Origin: an uncultured Prosthecobacter sp.
GTDB taxonomy: Bacteria > Verrucomicrobiota > Verrucomicrobiia > Verrucomicrobiales > Verrucomicrobiaceae
DNA: 13,272 bases
Assembly: GCA_937941745.1 (NCBI GenBank)
Contig: CALDGV010000362.1
Coordinates: 1-13,272 of the forward strand
Direction of reading: 5' to 3'
Position 1 is the stretch's first letter; each line of letters starts with the position of its first letter. The translations under genes and the position numbers were made by a program. Of the stretch, positions 8,264 through 13,272 are shown one piece after another. The notes beneath the pieces are model-generated. The model worked only from the letters and a program-made list of their open reading frames with translations. It did not search any database and was not told the DNA's origin.

Positions 8264-8271
8264 TCTCCTCC
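8264..8271 (-). promoter_or_regulatory. Strong Shine-Dalgarno site of btubB
   Basis: On the minus strand GGAGGAGA lies just upstream of the GTG start at 8259; the GGAGG core is seven bases from the start codon. This decides the otherwise ambiguous GTG start of btubB. No comparable site precedes btubA, bklc, rnhC or the genes further right. Confidence 0.85.
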
Positions 8272-8326
8272 GGGATGTTTGCTTTGAAGTTCGGGTTACA
8301 AATGGGATGTGCCGGGCGTTCGGAAC

Positions 8327-9739
8327 TCAGCGCCGGTCCACAAGATCACGCAGGCTGACGGAAGGCGACCTGCGGGCCTCTTCGCTGCCGGCCGAATGAC
8401 GTCCTGCCGCAGCGCCCTCGTCCTGGGTCTTGGCCTTGGCGCCACTTTCTTCGGCCACCTGGTAGCTCTGGATGAGCTCCTGAGCGGAGGCCCGGAAGGC
8501 CACGATCTGCTCCTCGTTCATGCCCTCGTTCAGATACCAGTTGGCGAAGGCCTTGCGCTGCCAGAGCTTGTCAAAATTGTGGCAGATCCGGTCCAGCACG
8601 CGGGCGATTTCAGTGTTGTTTGCCAGGAGCACCATGCTCTTGCGGTGGGAGATGCCGCTCTGCTCCACATAGCCAATCTTGAAGGCGGTGGGGATCCAGT
8701 AGGTGAGCGGAAGCTGCTCACGCATCGCGGCGAGGGAGGCATCCGCCAGAGGCTTGTCCTCCATGATGCCGCGGTAGAGTACGGCGGTGGAAAGGAACCG
8801 GCCCTCCATCGGCGAGCAGGCGGCAAAGACACTGCCGTTGTCAAAGAGGCTCTTGATCATGTCCTCGATGCCCATCTCCTCAAACTTGCTGCGGTCCGGC
8901 GGAGTCAGAGGCGCAAAGGCACACATCAGGAAGTGCAGGCTGGGCTGAGGAACGAGGTTCGTCAGCAGTTCACGCAGGCTGATTTCCACGGTCAGGAAGC
9001 CGCTGAAGCGCATCGAAGCCGTGATGCCAGCCAACGCCTCGGTGATGAGCAGGTTCAGATCATCCACGGTAGGGCTCTCAATGTTCCATTTCCGGTGGGC
9101 GAGCTCGAAAAGCGCCTCATTGTCAAAAATCAGGCAGGCATCCGCGGTGCGGCGGAGGCAGTTCAGGGCGAAAACGGTGTTGTAAGGCTCCGTGACCACG
9201 CTGGAGACCTGTGGGGAGGGCAGCACGGCACAGCTCAGCACCGGAGCCTCAGGGTATTTCTCCTTGATGGATTCGATCAAAAGCGATCCAAAGCCTGATC
9301 CAGTGCCGCCACCCGTGGCATGGATGACGATGATGCCGCCCACGTTGTCACACTTGTCGATCTCGTAGGTCACCCGGCTCATCACCTCCGGCAGCACCTC
9401 GCGGCCAGCACCCGAATAGCCCACGGCGAAATTGCCTCCCGCGCCTTCCGTTCGGCTGATCAGGTTGGCAGGATTGAAAAGAGAACCCGTGGTGGCCTTG
9501 ACGTTGTCAATCACACTGGGTTCGAGATCCACCATGATGGCACGGGGCACATAGCTGGAGCCCGATTCGCCAAGCTGGGAAAAAAAGGAGCTCCAGTTGC
9601 CTCGTGGGCTGGTTCCCTGGGCGACAGAACCCGACATCGGATCAATGCCATGCTCCTGGCAGATGGTTTTCCAAAAAGATGTGGCGATCTGGTTACCAGC
9701 CTGGCCGATGGAAATGACGATAGTGTTGTTGACCTTCAT
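8327..9739 (-). CDS. btubA: Bacterial tubulin A
   Basis: A 470-residue true tubulin, partner of BtubB. Visible motifs are SIGQAGNQIATSFW (10-23), MVDLEPSVIDNV (69-80), RTEGAGGNFAVGY (96-108) and the canonical tubulin G-box GGGTGSG (143-149). VTEPYNTVFALN and the T7 region (about 248-258, LTVEISLREL with Glu257) follow, then TNLVPQPSLHFLMCAFAPLTP. The T7 loop is two residues longer than in BtubB and has Ser where BtubB has Asp. The C-terminal ~40 residues are rich in Ala, Gly, Ser and Arg and end LRDLVDRR, unlike the Glu-rich tails of eukaryotic tubulins. The sequence agrees closely with Prosthecobacter BtubA as I remember it. The ATG at 9739 lacks a clear Shine-Dalgarno sequence. This is the first gene of the btubA-btubB-bklc operon. 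Confidence 0.98.
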   Translation of the reverse strand: MKVNNTIVISIGQAGNQIATSFWKTICQEHGIDPMSGSVAQGTSPRGNWSSFFSQLGESGSSYVPRAIMVDLEPSVIDNVKATTGSLFNPANLISRTEGAGGNFAVGYSGAGREVLPEVMSRVTYEIDKCDNVGGIIVIHATGGGTGSGFGSLLIESIKEKYPEAPVLSCAVLPSPQVSSVVTEPYNTVFALNCLRRTADACLIFDNEALFELAHRKWNIESPTVDDLNLLITEALAGITASMRFSGFLTVEISLRELLTNLVPQPSLHFLMCAFAPLTPPDRSKFEEMGIEDMIKSLFDNGSVFAACSPMEGRFLSTAVLYRGIMEDKPLADASLAAMREQLPLTYWIPTAFKIGYVEQSGISHRKSMVLLANNTEIARVLDRICHNFDKLWQRKAFANWYLNEGMNEEQIVAFRASAQELIQSYQVAEESGAKAKTQDEGAAAGRHSAGSEEARRSPSVSLRDLVDRR

Positions 9740-9770
9740 CCGGGTTAATTCGGTTTTTCAGATTTGATTT

Positions 9771-9776
9771 ATTATG
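9771..9776 (-). promoter_or_regulatory. Possible -10 element upstream of btubA
   Basis: On the minus strand CATAAT (9776-9771) matches five of six bases of TATAAT and lies in an AT-rich stretch 31 bases before the btubA start. No convincing -35 hexamer is found at 16-18 bases; TTCTTG upstream is too close. It is a candidate promoter only, and transcription could also begin further upstream. Confidence 0.3.
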
Positions 9777-9802
9777 AGTGAAAAAAATCGCAAGAATAGT
9801 TC

Positions 9803-9840
9803 CTGAGTCGCAGAGAATTAAGGGCCTAGCGGCCACTCAG
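9803..9840. repeat. Nested dyad in the btubA leader region
   Basis: An outer inverted repeat CTGAGT (9803-9808) / ACTCAG (9835-9840) encloses a second one, GGCC (9823-9826) / GGCC (9831-9834), around TAGC. It sits between the possible terminator at 9848-9871 and the -10-like element, 64-101 bases before the btubA start. It could be a leader structure or operator. No known regulator motif is recognised. Confidence 0.35.
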
Positions 9841-9847
9841 AAGTGCG

Positions 9848-9871
9848 AAAACCGCTGCAAAGCGGTCTTTT
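9848..9871 (-). terminator. Hairpin between the PLP-enzyme gene and btubA
   Basis: A 6-bp stem ACCGCT (9851-9856) / AGCGGT (9861-9866) closes a GCAA tetraloop. It is flanked by A-runs on the left and, after one unpaired C, T-runs on the right. Read on the minus strand the stem runs into TTTTCG about 160 bases after the stop of the PLP-enzyme gene. This is a short, possibly bidirectional terminator that would insulate the tubulin operon. The short stem and T-run keep confidence low. Confidence 0.4.
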
Positions 9872-10025
9872 GAACCTGATTTGCAAGGGCAGAACCTACC
9901 CTGGAAAATGTAACCGGGCCGCTCCCAGGCATTCAATCAAAAATCAGACGGTCACAGACCTCCACAGCCCGGATTTTTCAAAAAATCAGGCGGCTCAATG
10001 GTTTTCCCCATCACAGAGGGCGTTC

Positions 10026-11189
10026 TCAGCCCTGCGCCAGCGCCTGTTCGATGTCGGACCAAAGATCCTCCACGTGCTCGATCCCGACAGAAAATCGGAT
10101 CAGGCCATCTGTAATGCCAGCCTCAAGCCTGACCTCACGAGGAACAGAGGCATGAGTCATGGTCGCAGGATGGCAGACCAGGCTTTCAATGCCGCCCAGA
10201 CTCTCCGCCTGGGTGAAAAGGCGGAGCCGCCGGATAAAGGCCAGCGCCCCCTCCTGGGTATGACCAAAGTCAGCGAGCATCATGCCGCTGCCACCGGTCA
10301 TCTGCCGACGGGCCAGTTCATGCTGAGGATGGCTGGGCAGGAAGGGATAGCGTACAGATTTGACCCGCTCATGGGCTTCCAGCCGGTGAGCCAGCTCCAG
10401 CGCGTTCGCATTATGGCGCTCCATGCGGATGGCCTCCGTCTTCACCCCACGGGAAGTGAGCCAGGTGTCGAAGGGACTGGGCTGCAGGCCCAGGGCCTTC
10501 TGGGCGAAGATCATCTTCTCCTGCCATTCGTCACTGTTGCTGCACACTGCGCCACCGAGGGCATCCGAGTGTCCGTTGGTGTATTTTGTCGTGCTGAGCA
10601 GGGAAAGGTCGGCACCAAGATCCAGCGGCTTTTGGAGCAGGCTGGAAGCGAAGGTGTTGTCCACCACCACGGCTGCGCCCACCCGGTGCGCCACCTCTGA
10701 AAGAGCCTGAATGTCGAGGATCTTCAGGAGCGGGTTGGTCGGTGATTCCAGCCAGAGAAGCGCAGGCTTCAGTTCCGTGATCAGGCGATAATTCTCCGGA
10801 TCCGCGAGATTCACATACTGAATGTTCACACCAAACTTCCTCAGCACACGCTCAAAGAGCCGGTAGGTGCAGCCATAGATGTTCTGCTCGGAGACGATGG
10901 TGTCGCCAGCCTTGAGACCCGAAGCGATCGCCGTGATGGCGGATACCCCGCTGGCAAAGACCGTGCAGTGACGCGCATTTTCCAGGCTGGCGAGAGTCGT
11001 CTGGAGATTGCGAAAGTTTGGACTGCCGCTGCGGGTGTAGTCAAAGCTGCCCGGGTTCCCCGTCTCGAAGGTCGAGGTCATGTAAATGGGCGGAATGACC
11101 GCGCCAGTCTCGCTGCGATAATCCTGCCCCACATGGATGGCGCGAGTTTCAAAGCGGGCGTCGGCGGGCACAGTGGGATCGTCTCTCAT
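10026..11189 (-). CDS. Cys/Met metabolism PLP-dependent enzyme (cystathionine gamma-synthase/lyase-like)
   Basis: A 387-residue fold-type I PLP enzyme of the Cys/Met metabolism family. It shows RAIHVGQDY near the N-terminus, the phosphate-binding YTRSGSPNFRNLQ (51-63) and VVVDNTFASSLLQKPL with the ring-stacking Asp177. The PLP lysine Lys202 lies in STTKYTNGHSDALGG. The C-terminal substrate loop is SLGGIESLVCHPATMTHASV. The family includes cystathionine gamma-synthase, cystathionine gamma-lyase and O-acylhomoserine sulfhydrylase. The length (~390) favours the synthase/lyase group, but the exact reaction cannot be fixed from sequence reading. The frame is open from a TTG at 11207; the ATG at 11189 is preferred because the family N-terminus follows directly. 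No Shine-Dalgarno or SAM-riboswitch motif is visible upstream. It is probably monocistronic. Confidence 0.92.
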   Translation of the reverse strand: MRDDPTVPADARFETRAIHVGQDYRSETGAVIPPIYMTSTFETGNPGSFDYTRSGSPNFRNLQTTLASLENARHCTVFASGVSAITAIASGLKAGDTIVSEQNIYGCTYRLFERVLRKFGVNIQYVNLADPENYRLITELKPALLWLESPTNPLLKILDIQALSEVAHRVGAAVVVDNTFASSLLQKPLDLGADLSLLSTTKYTNGHSDALGGAVCSNSDEWQEKMIFAQKALGLQPSPFDTWLTSRGVKTEAIRMERHNANALELAHRLEAHERVKSVRYPFLPSHPQHELARRQMTGGSGMMLADFGHTQEGALAFIRRLRLFTQAESLGGIESLVCHPATMTHASVPREVRLEAGITDGLIRFSVGIEHVEDLWSDIEQALAQG

Positions 11190-11289
11190 GATGGGGAGCG
11201 CATTCAATCATGCCGCGCAGCACTTGCAAGACATGCGCAAACCCCGTGTGTCTGCAGCCATGCCGGCGGGGAAGGCTGGAAATCCTTGA

Positions 11290-11315
11290 GCAAACAGAAG
11301 CTCTGTTTGCGTTTT
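11290..11315 (+). other. Orphan hairpin with T-run in a divergent intergenic region
   Basis: A perfect 9-bp inverted repeat GCAAACAGA (11290-11298) / TCTGTTTGC (11302-11310) with an AGC loop. On the plus strand it is followed by GTTTTGG. It has the form of a plus-strand intrinsic terminator, yet no plus-strand gene precedes it: the genes to the left all run on the minus strand. It lies between the divergent PLP-enzyme gene and the CPLC-protein gene, so an operator, leader attenuator or the end of a small RNA are alternatives. Confidence 0.45.
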
Positions 11316-11368
11316 GGGCATCCCGCCTCATCATTTCTCCCGAAGTTTGCTGGCTGTAGCAGTCTCTC

Positions 11369-11791
11369 ATGAGCCCTCACCTCAAGAAATCATCGCCTCT
11401 TTCCCGCCTTGGACGTGGGATGGTGGTGATTGGGCTTTGCCTCTCCATCGGGCTGCAATGGGCGGCGATTCAATCCGTGGCCTGGATGAGCATGGCGGTG
11501 AGTTATTCCGTGGAGAAGGGCTCCGTCGTGGAAGGTCTGAGCGACACCTTCGATGGCGACCATCCCTGCCCTCTTTGCAAAGTCGTCGAAAAAGGCATCG
11601 AGGCCGGCAACGAATCCAAGGATGGGCAGACAGCCCCCGAGAAGACCAAGGAGATGAAGCTCACGCTCGCCCTGGTCAGCATCCCTCAGTTTGTGTTTCC
11701 TTCCGTGGAGGCCACTTCCTGGAGCACGACCTCCAGCCGCGCCATCACACTCAGAGAGCGCCCTGTGACGCCGCCTCCTCAGCTCAGTTGA
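11369..11791 (+). CDS. Small membrane-anchored protein with a CPLC motif
   Basis: A 140-residue protein without a family I can name with certainty. A basic N-terminus (KKSSPLSRLGR) leads into one hydrophobic segment (about 18-36, MVVIGLCLSIGLQWAAIQS), an uncleaved anchor or signal peptide. The extracytoplasmic part has FDGDHPCPLCKVV (61-73), with His65, Cys67 and Cys70 as a possible metal- or redox-active site. A lysine/glutamate-rich linker and a Pro-rich end (RPVTPPPQLS) follow. The same strand carries a cytochrome c and a SCO copper chaperone downstream, so a role in copper handling or respiratory assembly is a reasonable inference. The ATG at 11369 has no Shine-Dalgarno sequence. The short, plain composition is compatible with a real gene. 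Confidence 0.7.
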   Translation: MSPHLKKSSPLSRLGRGMVVIGLCLSIGLQWAAIQSVAWMSMAVSYSVEKGSVVEGLSDTFDGDHPCPLCKVVEKGIEAGNESKDGQTAPEKTKEMKLTLALVSIPQFVFPSVEATSWSTTSSRAITLRERPVTPPPQLS

Positions 11792-12159
11792 GCAGAGCTT
11801 GAGTTCCCAGCCTGGGTCGCCGCCATCATGCGGTCTCACTCATGTCATTGCAGCAGGTTCCAGCACGCCTCCGGGTGGTGCCTCTGACTGCGGATGAGGC
11901 CCGATAAAGCTGAAAAAGCATCCGCCTGCGTCTCGAACACGCGGCCTGCATCTGGACGCCAAGCCCTGCACTGCGCCCACGCCTTTCCCGGATCATCGGG
12001 AGGGCGCTTCCAGCTAGTGGCTGCCCTCCTTTCCGGGCGCTCCTGTCCGGCTGTTTCCGGATGGGAGCGACAGCACCTGGAATCCCAGGCTCCCAAGGTC
12101 CGCCCAGCTCCCGCCATCAGGCTTCAGAGTCCCCCCCACCCTCCAAAAACCTTCTTTTC
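11792..12159. other. Spacer of 368 bases without a convincing gene
   Basis: Between the CPLC-protein gene and the cytochrome gene I see no clear protein family, RNA gene, terminator or promoter. Plus-strand frames here are low-complexity, Pro/Ser/Arg-rich readings. One minus-strand frame (11845-12117, 90 residues) ends in a more protein-like stretch (FETQADAFSALSGLI) and could be a small gene, but the evidence is weak. Confidence 0.5.
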
Positions 12160-12636
12160 ATGTCTCCAACATCTCTTCTCGCAGCTGGCTTCACCGCCGC
12201 TGCGGCCCTCGCTTCAGCCCAGGACGGCGCACCCGCCGATGCCCTGACCAAAGGCCAGCAGGTTTACATGCAGGTCTGCTTTGCCTGCCATCAACCCACC
12301 GGTCTGGGCCTGCCCAACATGTTCCCGCCGCTGGCGGGCTCCGACTGGATCGCCGCCGCGAAGCCCGACCGCCTCATCCGCATGGTGCTGCACGGCATCA
12401 CCGGCCCGATCAAGGTCAACGGCCAGCCCTTCGCCACACCGGCGCCGCTCATGCCGCCGCAAGGCACCGCCTTGAGCGATGAACAGATCGCCGATGTGCT
12501 CACCTATGCACGTCACCAGTTCGGCAACAAAGCCAGCGCTGTCACCCCCGGCCAGGTGAAGGCCATTCGTGAAGCCGAGAAAGCCCGCACGGCCATGTGG
12601 ACGGAGGCTGAGCTGGAAAAAATCAGCGTGCACTGA
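12160..12636 (+). CDS. Exported class I c-type cytochrome
   Basis: A 158-residue periplasmic c-type cytochrome. A signal peptide (MSPTSLLAAGFTAAAALASA) precedes KGQQVYMQVCFACHQPTG, where Cys40, Cys43 and His44 form the haem-binding CXXCH site. FPPLAGSDWI, HGITGPIKVNGQPF and PLMPPQGTALSDEQIADVLTYAR follow, the usual order of a mono-haem domain. Met98 is the probable sixth haem ligand. A charged C-terminal helical tail follows (REAEKARTAMWTEAELEKI). The frame extends upstream to 12061, but the ATG at 12160 places the signal peptide correctly. There is no Shine-Dalgarno sequence; the upstream bases are C/T-rich. It ends six bases before the SCO-family gene, so the two are probably co-transcribed and serve electron transfer around a respiratory oxidase. 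The direct partner is not visible. Confidence 0.9.
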   Translation: MSPTSLLAAGFTAAAALASAQDGAPADALTKGQQVYMQVCFACHQPTGLGLPNMFPPLAGSDWIAAAKPDRLIRMVLHGITGPIKVNGQPFATPAPLMPPQGTALSDEQIADVLTYARHQFGNKASAVTPGQVKAIREAEKARTAMWTEAELEKISVH

Positions 12637-12642
12637 CCTGCC

Positions 12643-13272
12643 ATGAACCAGCCGACCCCTGCTCCGGAAGCCAGCACGCCTGAATTCAATCCGACCCGGT
12701 TTTGGGTTCGGATCGCGCTGATCATCGGTCTGGTGGTCGGCTTGAGCCTCTTTTATGGCCGCTACCTGAACCGGATGCTGCCCAAGCCGGAACTGCCGGT
12801 CTTTGCCACCATTCGCGAGGATCTCACCGCCACCGAACGCAGCGGCAGGCAGGTGAGGTTTTCCGAGCTGAAGGGCAAGGTCGTCGTCGCCGCCTACCTC
12901 TACACGCAGTGCCCGCACGGCTGCGCCGCCGTCACAGCGCAGCTGCAGAAGCTCAATCAGGAATTCGCCACGCATCCGGGCCTCCAGCTCCTCTCCGTGG
13001 CCATCCAGCCGGAGCGCGACAACGTGGCCCTGCTCAAGGCTTACGCGGAAGCCGTTGGTGCCACGGAAAAATCACCCTGGTGGTTCATCACGGGAGAGCG
13101 GCAGAAGCTCTGGGATTTCATGACCCAAGAGGTCGGGATGACCCCCGCCAAGGTCATCCCCGTGGATGAACGCATCACGCCAGACGACGAGTACGAGCAC
13201 GACCTCCGCATCGCCCTCATCGACGAGCAGGGCCGAGTGCGCGGCTACTACGCCGTCTTTCACCCGCAGACC
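12643..13272 (+). CDS. SCO1/SenC family copper chaperone, 3' end beyond window
   Basis: The frame is open from the ATG at 12643 to the end of the window (210 residues so far), so the C-terminus is missing. One membrane anchor (about 22-38, VRIALIIGLVVGLSLFY) is followed by a thioredoxin-fold domain. The SCO copper-binding set is visible: Cys90 and Cys94 in TQCPHGC and His186 in EYEHDLRIALIDEQGRVRGYY. SCO proteins deliver copper to, or reduce the thiols of, the CuA site of cytochrome c oxidase. The motif CPHGC differs from the commoner CPDVC but keeps the CXXXC spacing. The start lies six bases after the cytochrome c stop, consistent with one operon. Oxidase genes would be expected beyond the right edge, but this cannot be seen. 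Confidence 0.88.
   Translation, partial: MNQPTPAPEASTPEFNPTRFWVRIALIIGLVVGLSLFYGRYLNRMLPKPELPVFATIREDLTATERSGRQVRFSELKGKVVVAAYLYTQCPHGCAAVTAQLQKLNQEFATHPGLQLLSVAIQPERDNVALLKAYAEAVGATEKSPWWFITGERQKLWDFMTQEVGMTPAKVIPVDERITPDDEYEHDLRIALIDEQGRVRGYYAVFHPQT

Noticed and set aside
8309..9298. Long plus-strand open frame (329 codons) opposite btubA
   Set aside because: It is a shadow of btubA in a GC-rich genome, lies antisense to well-conserved tubulin sequence and has no recognisable domain.
6979..9739. FtsZ or plasmid TubZ identity for the tubulin genes
   Set aside because: The GQCGNQI N-terminus, the lengths of 426 and 470 residues and the TNLVPFP block are tubulin features not seen in FtsZ or TubZ.
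11190..11289. SAM or other riboswitch upstream of the PLP-enzyme gene
   Set aside because: The minus-strand leader shows none of the conserved SAM-riboswitch core sequences that I would recognise by eye.

Overview
The window carries the signature cluster of Prosthecobacter (Verrucomicrobia): a bacterial tubulin pair, btubA and btubB, followed by a tetratricopeptide gene related to eukaryotic kinesin light chain (bklc). BtubA and BtubB are true tubulins rather than FtsZ; they carry near-eukaryotic stretches such as GQCGNQI and the T7-loop block TNLVPFP. GC-rich coding sequence, mostly Shine-Dalgarno-poor starts, a DUF1501 protein and a large AarF-like protein all fit a verrucomicrobial chromosome. 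The genus call is from recognition of the tubulins; species is not resolved.

Layout. Plus strand, 1-1987: the C-terminal end of an AarF/UbiB-type kinase-like protein, then a Tat-exported DUF1501 protein. Minus strand, 2100-2918: a secreted Gly/Trp/Tyr-rich protein of unknown function with a good sigma70-like promoter and a clear intrinsic terminator. Minus strand, 9739 down to 3078, one co-directional block: btubA, btubB, bklc, lnt (apolipoprotein N-acyltransferase), rnhC (ribonuclease HIII) and an HU/IHF-type DNA-binding protein. lnt and rnhC overlap at TGATG, and bklc and lnt abut or overlap. Minus strand, 10026-11189: a PLP enzyme of the cystathionine gamma-synthase family, separated from btubA by a 286-base spacer with dyads. 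Plus strand, 11369-13272: a small membrane-anchored CPLC protein, a 368-base spacer with no clear gene, an exported c-type cytochrome, and a SCO1/SenC copper chaperone cut by the window end.

How they work together. BtubA and BtubB form a GTP-dependent heterodimer that polymerises into a bacterial microtubule, and Bklc is known to associate with it. Only btubB has a strong ribosome-binding site, which may set subunit ratio. The downstream lnt-rnhC-HU genes are housekeeping genes that may share transcripts with the tubulin operon, since I see no terminator between them. The right-hand genes look like part of a respiratory/copper-handling locus (cytochrome c plus SCO). No tRNA, rRNA, insertion sequence, integrase or CRISPR array was seen.
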